NCBI GenBank assembly: GCA_036845225.1
Contig: DAIUEJ010000001.1
Location: 1 to 64,000 of the forward strand
DNA: 64,000 nucleotides
Direction: 5' to 3'
Source of the DNA: FEN-680 sp036845225
Lineage (GTDB): Bacteria; Actinomycetota; Geothermincolia; Fen-727; Anoxymicrobiaceae
The notes under the pieces: generated by a model
The model's input: the letters and a program-made list of their open reading frames with translations, nothing else
Databases searched by the model: none
Told to the model about the DNA's origin: nothing
Part shown: piece after piece, positions 20,517-29,800 of the stretch
Numbering within the stretch: the stretch's first letter is position 1
Layout: each line of letters starts with the position of its first letter
Program-made: the position numbers and the translations under genes

Positions 20517-21248
20517 TGCCAAAAAGGGCAAATACAACGTGAGACTCTCTTAGAAGTGCCACTCTAGAACTCCTCGCCTGCGGCACGTGCTTCGTCCAAA
20601 CAGCACAGGCCCTCCTGATCGTTGGAATCCAGCATTAGCCAAGGTGGCACCTCGGTTCACAGGGCGAAAATAGACCAAAGAACAAGATCTGCGAAAATGC
20701 ACGAAATACCTGCTATTTGCTCTCGATGGTCGAAGAACGGACCCCTACCTATATCACATCACAGAAATCGTCTCATAGCTGTTCTGGCGTCCTGGCAGCG
20801 AGGACGTTCCCCCCTTTTTAACGATAGCTATCCGGTCGAAGGGGACGCCGATATCCAAGAGAAAATGACTTCTGGGCCTTGCCAATAGTTTCCGCGTGAA
20901 AAACTCTTGGCGAAAAGAATTCCAAAGCTGGGGGAAACAGTATGAAGTTCTAGTTTAAGTTTCATGTATATGCCAAGTGAACGTAGAACGAAGAAACGGC
21001 AAAATATACGCTATCGCTCACACGTAAGTAGAAAATCTGTCTTGAGAGCCGACGGCCTTCACCAACCAGGAAGCCACCGGGAACCGAGGCTTGGGGTGGA
21101 TCTGGGCAAAGGGCAGTGGGGGAAAAGTTCCAATTCTGTTTCCGATGGATGGCCTGGTAGAGCTATTCAATAGATGAGTCCAGGGCCCTTGGCCATAAAG
21201 TGCCTGTCTTGCCGATAAGGAAGAAGATGATCCAGGGATGCGTTTCCG

Positions 21249-22025
21249 TTTTCCACAGTTTGCGGCAGATGTGAATAACCTGCTCGCGAATGAGAATGGG
21301 AACCCGGTGCGGATTGCGCAGGAATCCGGGGACGAGTACAGAGTTATGCACTGACTCGGGCAAAGCAGGAAGGACTCTGCGGATGGCGCTCGTCGTAGGC
21401 TAGCAAGGATTATCCACAACGATGTGGATATCAAGGCAAAAGACTGTTGGCGCGGGAGTAGGCAGGGACAGGAATCAGGTGAGAAGGGACCGCAGGTATT
21501 GGCGCCGCATGACACAGTAGGTGACCTGAAAGACCGGAGTATTTGAGTGCTGCCGTCAAACCTTGCATACACGCCCGCACTAGACCGGGGCGTAAGAGCT
21601 CCGGTGGATAAAGGTCACTGTTTGTCACAAGGGCGCGGGGATCAGGGGAGATCTGGCCAAATAAAAAGGGGGGAGAGCCTAGTTATCCACACATTTGTTG
21701 ATAACCGGAGCCTGAATGTTGATAAGCAGGAGTTGGAGATGGTTCCACGTGAAACATCCGGTTCCCCCGATTGGGACCGGATTCGCAGTCGAGGCGGTGA
21801 GATGATCAGAGATTCATCAGGCAGCAGGTGAGCATTGGCTAGGCGAAGGTGACCCGCAGCAGCGCGGCAGGTGGGTCCAGGCCTCGAACCTGAGGAGTAC
21901 TCCTGCGACGGAAAATGCAGGGTCGGGGCGGCCTATGCACTGAGAACAAGCTATACCGGCGGAGTCGATGCTCCGAGAACGCATAGTACGGATAATTGTG
22001 GAAAGACTGTGGAAATGGTGGATAT
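21249..22025. promoter_or_regulatory. Third DnaA-box cluster
   Basis: Perfect TTATCCACA at 21410-21418 and 21683-21691. Near matches are TTTTCCACA (21249-21257), TGTGGATAT (21424-21432), GGTGGATAA (21603-21611), TGTTGATAA (21696-21704 and 21717-21725), TGTGGAAAG (21997-22005), TGTGGAAAT (22008-22016) and GGTGGATAT (22017-22025). The last three are nearly contiguous direct repeats. Confidence 0.7.
21741..21756. promoter_or_regulatory. parS-like ParB site
   Basis: GGTTCCACGTGAAACA, 14 of 16 to the parS consensus and 15 of 16 to the copy at 20501-20516. It lies 16 bases after the TGTTGATAA box at 21717-21725. Confidence 0.8.
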
Positions 22026-22384
22026 CGGGGTTTGCACCAGGTGGTGGAAAAAAGACATGCCGTGGAACAGAGCAGATGCTGGATCGACCTCGGCAAACGA
22101 GAATAGGGCAGGATATGCGGCAGACGTGGTTGCTACATCGCAGTGCAGAATGGGCGAAAGGGAGGAACTTCCCCCTCGGGGGTGTCCGGTCAGCGAATGC
22201 CAACGGATGAAGGATTCGCCTGTTCAGGTTCTAGAAGGAAATGGCAAGAATTGGCAGGAATTGCGTTTATGTTAAAGTCGAGCTTCAGGCCAAACCTGTT
22301 GGAGATGCATGGGTTTCGGACTCGGGCAAACGAAGAAGAAAGACTGGCTTAAGCTGGGATGGAAAGGACACGACAGGGAAGAGC

Positions 22385-23044
22385 GTGGAAGATAAACAGA
22401 TTGACCTGATAAAAACAGCACTCGTCTACAACGGAGTGAGCGAGCCAGATGACAAAGCCCAAAAGATGGGCTCGTATCTGGTGATGCTTGAAAGGCATCG
22501 CGAATGGGGCAAGCTGGTTTCGAGGAGCCTGCCGGGCGCTGAGGCGATCCTCGTTGCCGATTCTCTGGCGGTCGTCCAGGTTATCGAATGCGAAGCGCCT
22601 GCGAAGGTTGCGGAGATAGGCGCCGGAGGAGGGTTGCTGGGCATCGCATGTGCGATAGCGTGCCCGAGTTGGCACATCACCCTGATCGAATCGTCTTCCC
22701 GAAAGGCCGCGTTCCTCGTTGAGGTAGCGGGCGCGCTGGACCTGGGCAATGTCCGGGTCGAAAACGCCAGGGCGGAAACGCTGGAGGCACCGGGTTCCTT
22801 CGATATCGTCCTGTCACGGGCAGCGGGAAAACTGCGCGACCTGGCGCCGGTCGCGCTTGATATGCTTAGCCCTCGAGGGAGATACATCGCTCTCAAAGCA
22901 AGCGACCCATCCCGGGAAATTGCCGCCGCGGAGCCCGTACTTGCGGAGGCGTCCGGCAGGCTCGTCGAGGCGGTAAGCGCGCGGTATCCTGACTCGCTCG
23001 GAGTACAGCGCAGAGCCTCGCTTGTAGTCATCGAGAAGTTGTAA
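22385..23044 (+). CDS. rsmG: 16S rRNA (guanine527-N7)-methyltransferase RsmG
   Basis: An SAM-dependent methyltransferase that modifies G527 of 16S rRNA. The SAM loop is VAEIGAGGGLLGIACAI, a variant of the usual GTGPGFPG. Further motifs are IESSSRKAAFLVEVAGALDL, RVENARAET, and VLSRAAGKLRDLAPVALDML in place of the canonical SRAVA. The GTG at 22385 gives 219 residues, a normal length, and precedes the family's N-terminal helix. A longer reading from 22241 adds an atypical basic segment. It opens the rsmG-parA-parB group. Confidence 0.9.
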   Translation: MEDKQIDLIKTALVYNGVSEPDDKAQKMGSYLVMLERHREWGKLVSRSLPGAEAILVADSLAVVQVIECEAPAKVAEIGAGGGLLGIACAIACPSWHITLIESSSRKAAFLVEVAGALDLGNVRVENARAETLEAPGSFDIVLSRAAGKLRDLAPVALDMLSPRGRYIALKASDPSREIAAAEPVLAEASGRLVEAVSARYPDSLGVQRRASLVVIEKL

Positions 23045-23079
23045 GATATTGAGCGTTGACGCTCGGACCGGGGAGTAAA

Positions 23080-23949
23080 TTGCCTGAGCAAGCCGAATGC
23101 GAAGATTCCGCGCCGGCCGGCGCGAGAATAATAGCGGTAACAAATCAAAAAGGCGGAGTGGGCAAGACTACCACTGCCATTAACCTGAGCGCGTGCCTCT
23201 CTTCGATGGGGCAGCGGGTTCTGATGGTGGACATGGACCCGCAGGGCAACGCGACCAGCGGAGTCGGGATCGAGAAGGCAAAGATATCTGACTGCGTCTA
23301 TGATGTCTTGCTCGGGGATGCCGACGCGCGCTCGGTCATCCTGCCGGGCCCCCTCGAGCACATGGACGTGATGCCTTCCACACTTGACCTTGCGGCTGCC
23401 GAGATCGAACTGGCGGCTGAACTCTCCAGGGAGAACAGGCTCAGGGCGGCGCTCGCGCCTCTGCGCTCTTCTTATGATTTCATCGTCATAGACTGCCCGC
23501 CTGCACTGGGGCTGCTGACGATCAACAGCCTGGCCGCGGCAGGAGAGACGCTTATCCCAATACAGTGCGAGTTTTACGCGCTCGAGGGACTCGTATACTT
23601 GCTGAGGACCATACAGAGTGTAAAGCTGCACGTGAACACGGAACTGGTCATCGCCGGAGTGCTGTTGACCATGTTCGATACGCGGACCAATCTATCGAAG
23701 GATGTCGAAGCCGAGGTCCGGCGGGAGTATCCCACCATGGCCTTCAAGACCGTGATACCGAGGACGGTCAGGCTGTCCGAGGCCCCCGGGTTCGGCAAAC
23801 CGATAATACTCTACGAGCCCTCATCAAAGGGCGCGTGGGCATACGAGGAGCTTGCGAAGGAAGTGGTGCAAAGTGGCGAAGAGAGGACTGGGAAAGGGTC
23901 TGGACGTCCTTATCGGGTCGGCAGCGGAAGCGGAGGGGAACCGGCTTGA
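23080..23949 (+). CDS. parA: Chromosome partitioning ATPase ParA/Soj
   Basis: A deviant Walker ATPase that moves ParB-parS complexes and influences DnaA. It has the signature NQKGGVGKTTTAINLSACL, the switch region VDMDPQGNATSGVG, and Walker B FIVIDCPPALGLLTINSL. I chose the TTG at 23080, preceded by GGGGAG. A TTG at 23056 would add eight residues. The last 77 bases overlap parB in another frame, so the ParA C-terminus (Gly/Ser/Arg-rich) is encoded by the parB start region. Confidence 0.96.
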   Translation: MPEQAECEDSAPAGARIIAVTNQKGGVGKTTTAINLSACLSSMGQRVLMVDMDPQGNATSGVGIEKAKISDCVYDVLLGDADARSVILPGPLEHMDVMPSTLDLAAAEIELAAELSRENRLRAALAPLRSSYDFIVIDCPPALGLLTINSLAAAGETLIPIQCEFYALEGLVYLLRTIQSVKLHVNTELVIAGVLLTMFDTRTNLSKDVEAEVRREYPTMAFKTVIPRTVRLSEAPGFGKPIILYEPSSKGAWAYEELAKEVVQSGEERTGKGSGRPYRVGSGSGGEPA

Positions 23950-24787
23950 AGAGATCCCGGTAAAGGACATCAGGCCGAACCCCCGGCAGCCTCGCAAGCG
24001 ATTCGACAAGGACGCTCTCGGTGAGATGAGCAAATCCATCGAGACCTTCGGCGTCGTCCAGCCGATAATCGTGAGGGCGGTGGGCACCGAGTACGAGCTC
24101 ATCGCGGGCGAGAGAAGGTGGAGGGCCGCTCAGGCGGCCGGGCTCGATAAGATTCCGGCGGTCATCAGGCAATCGACCGAGACCGACTCGCTCGAGATGG
24201 CCTTGATCGAGAACCTTCACAGGTCCGACCTGAACGGCATCGAGGAGGCAAATGCCTATCAGCAGCTCCTCGAGGACTTCGCGATAACGCACGAGGAGCT
24301 TTCGCGCAGGGTCGGGAAGAGCCGGGCGGCTGTCACCAACACCCTGAGGCTGCTCCAGCTGCCTCCCCGAATACAGAAAGAGGTCATGGACGAGCGGATA
24401 ACGACGGGGCACGCGAGGGCGCTCCTGGCGTTCCAGGACCAGCCGACCAAGCAGGACACGATTTGTTCGCGCATCGTCTCTGAGGGCCTGTCGGTTCGGC
24501 AGGTTGAAGAGCTCGCCGGCGGAGGAGAGGAAGAGGAGAAGGCGCCCGAGCCGGAGGCCAGGATGAAGGCGCTGCCACCGGAAGAAGCGCTCGAGATGTT
24601 CGCGAGGGTGCAGGAGGTCCTGGAAACGCGCGTGCGCGGATCAGTCGGTAAGCGCAAGGGGCGGCTGGTCATCGAGTTCCGGAACATGGGCGACCTGCGC
24701 AGGATAGTCGACGCGATAACCGGCAGAGTCATGGAGAGAGCAGCTATGGACGACGTCGATGAGCAGGAGCTGGCTCACGATGACTGA
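23873..24787 (+). CDS. parB: Chromosome partitioning protein ParB/Spo0J
   Basis: A CTP-dependent DNA clamp that loads at parS and slides along DNA. The N-terminal ParA-stimulating peptide (KRGLGKGLDVLIG) is present. It is followed by the CTP-binding region with AGERRWRAAQAAGL, then ENLHRSDLNGIEEANAY, a helix-turn-helix (THEELSRRVGKSRAAVTNTL) and a C-terminal dimerisation domain. The GTG at 23873 sits inside the 3' end of parA, after a GGAAG. Two matching parS sites lie upstream. The operon ends in a strong terminator. Confidence 0.96.
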   Translation: MAKRGLGKGLDVLIGSAAEAEGNRLEEIPVKDIRPNPRQPRKRFDKDALGEMSKSIETFGVVQPIIVRAVGTEYELIAGERRWRAAQAAGLDKIPAVIRQSTETDSLEMALIENLHRSDLNGIEEANAYQQLLEDFAITHEELSRRVGKSRAAVTNTLRLLQLPPRIQKEVMDERITTGHARALLAFQDQPTKQDTICSRIVSEGLSVRQVEELAGGGEEEEKAPEPEARMKALPPEEALEMFARVQEVLETRVRGSVGKRKGRLVIEFRNMGDLRRIVDAITGRVMERAAMDDVDEQELAHDD

Positions 24788-24807
24788 TGCTCGAAGCAAG
24801 GGGAAAC

Positions 24808-24842
24808 AGCGGCGGCGCGGAGGCGCTGCCGCTTTCTTTTTG
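24808..24842 (+). terminator. Rho-independent terminator of the parAB operon
   Basis: An 11-bp stem AGCGGCGGCGC / GCGCTGCCGCT (one G-T pair) with a GGAG loop is followed by TTTCTTTTT. It lies 20 bases after the parB stop and just before the 3' end of the convergent ddl gene. Confidence 0.9.
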
Positions 24843-24846
24843 GTTG

Positions 24847-25779
24847 TTACGAGAGCGCAAGGCCGACCAGGCGCTCGACCAGGTCCGAGAAGTCCATGCC
24901 TGCGGCCTCCGCGGCGAGCGGCAGGAGGCTGGTCTCGGTCATGCCCGGGCTGATGTTCAGCTCGAGGACGTAGGGCTGGTCGTCCCTGATGATCATGTCC
25001 ACGCGCGAGAGGTCTTTGCAGCGGAGAAGGCGGTGCGCCTCGAGGGCCAGCCTTGACGCTTCAGCGGCGACCTTGTCGCTCAGGCGCGCCGGCACGAAGT
25101 ATTCCGTCTTGCCGACAGTGTAGCGCGCGTCGAAGTCGAAGAACCCCGACTCCGGCACGACTTCGACCGCTGGAAGCGCCTCAGGCTGGTCATCACCGAT
25201 GACGCTGACGGCGATCTCCGTTCCGCTGATGAACTCCTCCATGACGACGCGGTCGTCATAGGCAAGCGCCTCGATGAGCGCGGTGCCCAGGCCCGCAAGC
25301 TCTTCCACGATCTTTACGCCCAGTGCGCTCCCCTGGGCGGCCGGCTTCACCACGACCGGGGAGCCCAGCTTCTCCCAGGCGACCGGCAACAGGTTCGAAG
25401 CGCCCATCTCCTCGAGCGTCGATGAGGAGACGGTGTAGTAACGCGGCGTGGGGATCCCGTTGGCGAGGAAGAGTTCCTTGGACAGGACCTTGTTGAAGCC
25501 GATGATGCTCGGAAGGGGGCCCGGGCCCGTGTACGGGATGCCGAGGATCTCGAGGAGCTCCTGGACCGTGCCGTCCTCGCCGCCCTTGCCGTGTAGTGAG
25601 ATGAAGACAAGGTCGGGCTTCTCTGACATAAGGGTCGGCACCAGAGACTCGTCGACGTCGAGCTCCAGGACCGGATAGTCGCGCTCTTTGAGCGCGCGCG
25701 CGACCCTGCGCCCCGATTTGAGCGAGACCGACCTCTCGAGCGAGCGGCCTCCCATGAGCACTGCTATCTTCGGCTTCAT
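24847..25779 (-). CDS. ddl: D-alanine--D-alanine ligase
   Basis: An ATP-grasp ligase that makes the D-Ala-D-Ala dipeptide of peptidoglycan. It shows the N-terminal GGRSLERSVSLKSG, LHGKGGEDGTVQELLE, the ATP-binding KPAAQGSALGVKIVEE, an omega-loop region FFDFDARYTVGKTEYFVPA, and the metal-binding LELNISPGMTETSLLP. Length is 310 residues, typical. The ATG has a strong GGGGAGGAG. It converges with parB. The specificity region looks like a dipeptide ligase, but D-Lac ligation cannot be excluded by eye. Confidence 0.95.
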   Translation of the reverse strand: MKPKIAVLMGGRSLERSVSLKSGRRVARALKERDYPVLELDVDESLVPTLMSEKPDLVFISLHGKGGEDGTVQELLEILGIPYTGPGPLPSIIGFNKVLSKELFLANGIPTPRYYTVSSSTLEEMGASNLLPVAWEKLGSPVVVKPAAQGSALGVKIVEELAGLGTALIEALAYDDRVVMEEFISGTEIAVSVIGDDQPEALPAVEVVPESGFFDFDARYTVGKTEYFVPARLSDKVAAEASRLALEAHRLLRCKDLSRVDMIIRDDQPYVLELNISPGMTETSLLPLAAEAAGMDFSDLVERLVGLALS

Positions 25780-25802
25780 GCCATCTCCTCCCCGCAGTGG
25801 GA

Positions 25803-27047
25803 CTAACCCTTGTCCAGCCCCAACGAATGGTAGAGCTCTATCTCCTTGCGGATGACCTTGCCGAGGCGCTTGATCCCCTCGGCGATGAGGTCCTCATCGG
25901 CGTAGCTGAAATTGAGGCGCATCTGGTTTGCGCCCGAGCCGTCGGCGTAGAACGCCGTGCCGGGCACATATGCGACCTTCTGGTTGATCGCCAGTGGAAG
26001 CATCTTCTCCGTATCCAGGAACGCAGGTAGCGTTACCCATATGAAGAGGCCTCCCTGCGGGCTGGTCCAGCGCGAGCCCTCCGGGAAGTTCTTCTCCAGC
26101 GCGCGGAGCATCGCGTCGCGTCTAGACCGGTAGATCGGCTTCAGGTTCTCGATGTTCTTGTGCCAGAGGCCCTGGCGGATGTACTCCTCCGCGAACATCT
26201 GGTTGAGCGACGAGGAGCAGAGGTCGGCCGACTGCTTGAGCGTGGCGAGCCTGTCGATAATAGGGGCGGGGCCGAAGACCCAGCCGGTCCTGATGCCCGG
26301 TGACACTATCTTGGAGAGTGTGCCCAGGTAGACCACGTGTTTTGAGTCGATCGCCGCGAGCGGGGGTGCGCCCTCGCCCTCGAAGCGCAGCAGCCCGTAA
26401 GGGTTGTCTTCGATTATCAGCAGGTCGCGCGCCTCGGCGAGAGCGAGCAGCCGGACCCGCCGCTCCTTTGTCATGGTGACGCCCGCGGGGTTGTGGAAGT
26501 TGGGCACCACGTATATGAACTTGGGCTTAGCGCCCTTCCGCCGGTCGAGCTCCTGCTCGAGAACGTCCACGGGCATCCCCTCCTGGTCCAGGTGCACCGT
26601 CAGGATGTCTGGACCGTTGGGGACAAACGCGGTGATAGCCCCGAGATACGAAGGGCCTTCGAGCGCGATGGTATCACCGCGGTCGATGAAGATGCGCCCG
26701 AGGAGGTCGAGGGCCTGCTGGCTCCCTGTCGTGACCAGGATGTGCTCGGGGTTGGCTCGCACCCCTTCCTCTGCCATGACTTCCACCAGCGCTGACTTCA
26801 GTTCTTCGCGGCCCTCGGTCTCCCCGTACTGAAATGCCTCGTTCAGCCCTTTCTCGAGCACGGAGGACATGACACCGCGGATGTCCTCTGGCGGCAGGCC
26901 GCCGATGAACGGGAGCCCGCCCCCGAACGATATTACGTCGGCGCGCCCGATGACGCTCATCAGGTCCCGGACCGCCGAGGACCTCATGAGACCGCTCGCC
27001 TCAGAGTAAAGGCTTGTATAGGGGTCGAAGATTATCTCGGGTGACAT
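25803..27047 (-). CDS. PLP-dependent aminotransferase, class I/II (LysN/2-aminoadipate-like)
   Basis: A fold-type I PLP enzyme of 414 residues. It has the glycine-rich phosphate-binding segment TTGSQQALDLLGRIF, the NFHNPAG motif with the Asn contacting PLP O3', the Asp in IIEDNPYGLLRF, the Schiff-base lysine in YLGTLSKIVSPGIRTGW, and the substrate-carboxylate Arg in NQMRLNFSY. The overall pattern matches the LysN/kynurenine-alpha-aminoadipate subfamily, which uses aromatic or 2-aminoadipate donors. The exact substrate is not determinable. It lies 23 bases upstream of ddl on the same strand, so the two may be co-transcribed. Confidence 0.88.
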   Translation of the reverse strand: MSPEIIFDPYTSLYSEASGLMRSSAVRDLMSVIGRADVISFGGGLPFIGGLPPEDIRGVMSSVLEKGLNEAFQYGETEGREELKSALVEVMAEEGVRANPEHILVTTGSQQALDLLGRIFIDRGDTIALEGPSYLGAITAFVPNGPDILTVHLDQEGMPVDVLEQELDRRKGAKPKFIYVVPNFHNPAGVTMTKERRVRLLALAEARDLLIIEDNPYGLLRFEGEGAPPLAAIDSKHVVYLGTLSKIVSPGIRTGWVFGPAPIIDRLATLKQSADLCSSSLNQMFAEEYIRQGLWHKNIENLKPIYRSRRDAMLRALEKNFPEGSRWTSPQGGLFIWVTLPAFLDTEKMLPLAINQKVAYVPGTAFYADGSGANQMRLNFSYADEDLIAEGIKRLGKVIRKEIELYHSLGLDKG

Positions 27048-27192
27048 GGTTGCTCTCCTTCAGCCCGCTCGCGCAGGCGGGCCGGGATTTCAAATGAAGG
27101 TAACGCAGGGCTGTTGTGATGTCAATTGACACGGGGCGCGCCCGTGAGGCGCGACGCCCGGACCACGATAGGATAGTGGCCGGGTTTTGAAA

Positions 27193-27198
27193 TATAAT
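27193..27198 (+). promoter_or_regulatory. Candidate -10 element of the chemotaxis operon
   Basis: A perfect TATAAT in an AT-rich patch, 34 bases before the chosen cheR start. No convincing -35 lies at the proper distance, so a different sigma factor or an activator could be involved. Confidence 0.35.
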
Positions 27199-27231
27199 TT
27201 AGCGTCGGATGTTCAACGAGCGGGGGAGCGT

Positions 27232-28107
27232 TTGTTCAGCGAAGATCAGGCCTTTGCACTTTTGAAGCGGAGGATTTTCCTCGACAGGGGTCTCGACTGC
27301 GAGCAGTACAAGGAAAACTACCTCAAGCGGCGGATCGCCGTGCGGTTGCGCGTCACCGAGGCGCGGGACTACCTCGACTACCTGCGCATCCTGCGCAGCG
27401 ACCCCGACGAGTACACAAGGCTGATGAACGAGCTGACGATAAACGTCACGCAGTTCTTCCGCGACCCGGACGTCTACGCCAGGCTGCGCGAGTCGGTCCT
27501 GCCGGAGCTGGTGGAGACGAAGACGCGTATGGGATCGCGCACGCTCCGGATATGGAGCGCGGGCTGCGCGAGCGGGGAGGAGCCGTACTCGATGGCCCTG
27601 CTCATCGATGAGGTGCTGGCCGGCAACTCCAAGGCGTGGAACGTGCGGGTCCTCGGCTCGGACTTCGACGAGAAGAGCCTGGCCGTGGCCCGGCTGGGGA
27701 CATACCAGGACCTCGAGATGCTGCCGGGGGAGCAGGCCGACCGCTATTTCGAGATAGTGAAGAAGCCGGAGGGGACGGAGTATCGCGTCAAGGACGAGAT
27801 CAAGCGCAAGGTGAGGTTCGAGAAGATCAATCTCCTTGCCGAGAGCGAGGCGCGGCACTTCGACATGGTGCTTTGCCGCAACGTCCTCATCTACTTCGGC
27901 AGGAAGGTCCAGACGCGGATAATCGAGACCCTGTCGAGAAGCATCCTCAGGGACGGGTACCTGGTCCTCGGCAAGTCCGAGACCCTGGGGCAGGAAGCGT
28001 CGCAGGTTTTCAAGCCGGTGTTCCCCAGGGAGAGGATCTACCAGATGCTCGTCGATGACCGATCGGCAGGCGGGAGACTGAGGCGAGTTGGGAGCTCCAG
28101 TGACTGA
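27232..28107 (+). CDS. cheR: Chemotaxis protein methyltransferase CheR
   Basis: It methylates glutamates on chemoreceptors using SAM. The N-terminal helical domain (about 1-80) ends with [17 protein letters not shown]. The SAM domain has [36 protein letters not shown], and [12 protein letters not shown] chose the TTG at 27232, which follows GGGGGAG. The longer reading from 27187 begins inside the TATAAT region. It is first in the nine-gene che operon and overlaps the next gene by eight bases. Confidence 0.95.
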   Translation: MFSEDQAFALLKRRIFLDRGLDCEQYKENYLKRRIAVRLRVTEARDYLDYLRILRSDPDEYTRLMNELTINVTQFFRDPDVYARLRESVLPELVETKTRMGSRTLRIWSAGCASGEEPYSMALLIDEVLAGNSKAWNVRVLGSDFDEKSLAVARLGTYQDLEMLPGEQADRYFEIVKKPEGTEYRVKDEIKRKVRFEKINLLAESEARHFDMVLCRNVLIYFGRKVQTRIIETLSRSILRDGYLVLGKSETLGQEASQVFKPVFPRERIYQMLVDDRSAGGRLRRVGSSSD

Positions 28108-29500
28108 ACTCTTTAAAAGGGCATGGCGCGCTCTCACCGTCCCGACGTTCAAGATGAGGATAGCGCAGACGTTCGTGGTCGTGGTGTGCATCGTCCTGTC
28201 CCTCATCATCGTCGGAGGGATCGTGCTGCTGCGGAGCTCGAACGCGCGGAGCCTGACTCAGCAGGGGCAGGCGCTCAAGGCCGGCTCCGAGCAGCTCGAT
28301 CAGGCGTCGGAGAGCTTCGGCGAGGCGGTTCTGGCCGAGCTGGGCGGAAACACCGGGCGCGCCCGGGCCCTCACTGACGACGGCCTCCGGAGGCTGGCAA
28401 AGGCCGAAATCGAGTTCAAGAGATTTGAAAGCCCGGTGTCATCGGATCTCGCGCGTAAGACCGCGGCTCTCGCCGCCAGTATCGATGGGGTCGCAAGCTC
28501 TGCGAAATACGTCGAGGCGCGCGCCCTCGCTGCCGCCTCCGACAGCTCCGCGCAAGCGACACTTGCCCACGCTGTCCAGGAAGGCAAGGGACTGGTCAGG
28601 TTCGGCATCATCGCCTACATCATCATCTTGATCATCACGGTCATCGCGGGGATGGTGACGATGATCGTCGCTTACAAAGGGCTCTCGGGCATACTGAAAA
28701 AGGTCATCGCCGAGGTGAGCGACATCGCCAGGGGGAAGGGCGACCTCACCGCGACGGTGACGGTCCCTACCAGGGACGTGATGGGGGACCTCGCGGACGC
28801 GATAAATGACATGGTCTCTTCCTTGAGGGAATCCATGATCGAGATCAGAACCATCGCGGTCGAGCTCGCCAACTCCGCCGACTCTCTTGCGGGTTCTATC
28901 GAAGGGATGTCCTCCTCGATCGAGGAGGTGACATCAGCCGCCGAGCAGATCTCCACCGGCAGCGAGGACCAGGCGCGCAAGGTCGAGGACACGTCGCACG
29001 CGATGGGCGAGGTCAGCAGGGTCGTAGAGAGCATCGCCGACAAGGGGCAGGTCTCGGCCCGTCAGAGTGAGCTCACCGCCGAGCTCGCGGAGCGCGGTGG
29101 CGAAGCGTCGCAGGAAGCCGCGCGCGTCATGAGCGAGATATACGAATCGGTGAAGCGTTCGGAGAACCTCGTGGAGGGGCTGGGGGAGAGATTTACCCAA
29201 ATTGGGATTATAATCGACGTGATAACCGATATCGCCGACCAGACGAACCTGCTGGCCCTCAATGCCGCTATCGAGGCGGCCAGGGCCGGGGAGCACGGGA
29301 AGGGCTTCGCGGTCGTCGCCGGCGAGGTGCGGAAGCTCGCAGAGAACTCCAAGCGCTCAGCCGAGCAGATCTCCCACCTCATCAGGGAGATAATGTCGGA
29401 AACCAGACGGGTTAGCGCATCGATGGCTGAGAGCACAGGCTGTGTGGACACGGGGCAAGAAGTCGCCCATAAGACCGGGAGGCGCTCGAGGGCATCATGA
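28100..29500 (+). CDS. Methyl-accepting chemotaxis protein, main part (frameshifted)
   Basis: A transmembrane chemoreceptor. TM1 is near residues 22-44. About 125 extracytoplasmic, mostly helical residues follow, then TM2 near residues 170-192, a HAMP domain ([18 protein letters not shown]) and a signalling hairpin. The tip [21 protein letters not shown] is intact. After [19 protein letters not shown] the frame breaks: the DNA reads ACCGGGAGGCGC, where one more G (ACCGGGGAGGCGC) would restore [10 protein letters not shown] and continue straight into the next reading frame. The break is at 29477-29479. The GTG start at 28100 is preceded by GGGAG. As it stands, the protein lacks the last part of its C-terminal helix. 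Confidence 0.9.
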   Translation: MTELFKRAWRALTVPTFKMRIAQTFVVVVCIVLSLIIVGGIVLLRSSNARSLTQQGQALKAGSEQLDQASESFGEAVLAELGGNTGRARALTDDGLRRLAKAEIEFKRFESPVSSDLARKTAALAASIDGVASSAKYVEARALAAASDSSAQATLAHAVQEGKGLVRFGIIAYIIILIITVIAGMVTMIVAYKGLSGILKKVIAEVSDIARGKGDLTATVTVPTRDVMGDLADAINDMVSSLRESMIEIRTIAVELANSADSLAGSIEGMSSSIEEVTSAAEQISTGSEDQARKVEDTSHAMGEVSRVVESIADKGQVSARQSELTAELAERGGEASQEAARVMSEIYESVKRSENLVEGLGERFTQIGIIIDVITDIADQTNLLALNAAIEAARAGEHGKGFAVVAGEVRKLAENSKRSAEQISHLIREIMSETRRVSASMAESTGCVDTGQEVAHKTGRRSRAS

Positions 29501-29757
29501 ATTCATCCAGCACGGCTGCCCACGCCGCCTCCGAGATATCTGATGCAATACAGGGCATCGCGGCCAACACGGATCGAGTGTTCGGGGCCATAAACGACAT
29601 TGCCGCGATCGCCCAGGAGACGGCCGCGAGCACCCAGGAGGTCGCCGCGACCATCAACGAGCAGAGGGTTTCGACGGAAGACGTCGCCGCCCAGTCGCTG
29701 GCGCTGGCGAGGCTGGCATCCAAGTTGCATGAGCTGACCGACGGCTTCAAGGTCTGA
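29497..29757 (+). CDS. C-terminal helix of the frameshifted chemoreceptor
   Basis: An 86-residue frame with typical C-terminal MCP helix pattern ([36 protein letters not shown]). It is the direct continuation of the upstream receptor after a one-base shift. Its ATG overlaps the upstream stop as ATGA, so it could in principle be reinitiated, but on its own it has no signalling tip or membrane anchor. It is best read as the detached end of one receptor gene spanning 28100-29757. Confidence 0.85.
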   Translation: MNSSSTAAHAASEISDAIQGIAANTDRVFGAINDIAAIAQETAASTQEVAATINEQRVSTEDVAAQSLALARLASKLHELTDGFKV

Positions 29758-29800
29758 CAGGAAGTCGTGGGTCCGGCGCACTCGAAAGGGAGAAGCGTAA

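Larger units (their letters stand above)
20513..22384. other. 1.9-kb gene-free region between jag and rsmG with parS and DnaA boxes
   Basis: None of the open frames here has a recognisable domain, and none fits the codon pattern of neighbouring genes. Base composition is visibly less GC-rich than the flanks. What can be seen is parS-like sites and at least ten DnaA-box-like 9-mers on both strands (21249-22025), plus AT-rich patches near 20945-21015. In Firmicutes mnmE and mnmG usually stand at this position; I see no trace of them. I read it as an origin-associated segregation and replication control region. Confidence 0.6.

Noticed and set aside
20889..20905. GTTTCCGCGTGAAAAAC, resembling a third parS
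   Set aside because: It needs an inserted base to align with the consensus and lacks the CACGTG core; too degenerate to call.
20622..22275. Several open frames of 60-185 codons between jag and rsmG
   Set aside because: No conserved motif, poor or absent ribosome sites, overlap with DnaA boxes and parS, and composition unlike neighbouring genes.
27126..27131. TTGACA as the -35 of the che operon promoter
   Set aside because: It is 61 bases from the TATAAT at 27193-27198, far outside the usual spacing.
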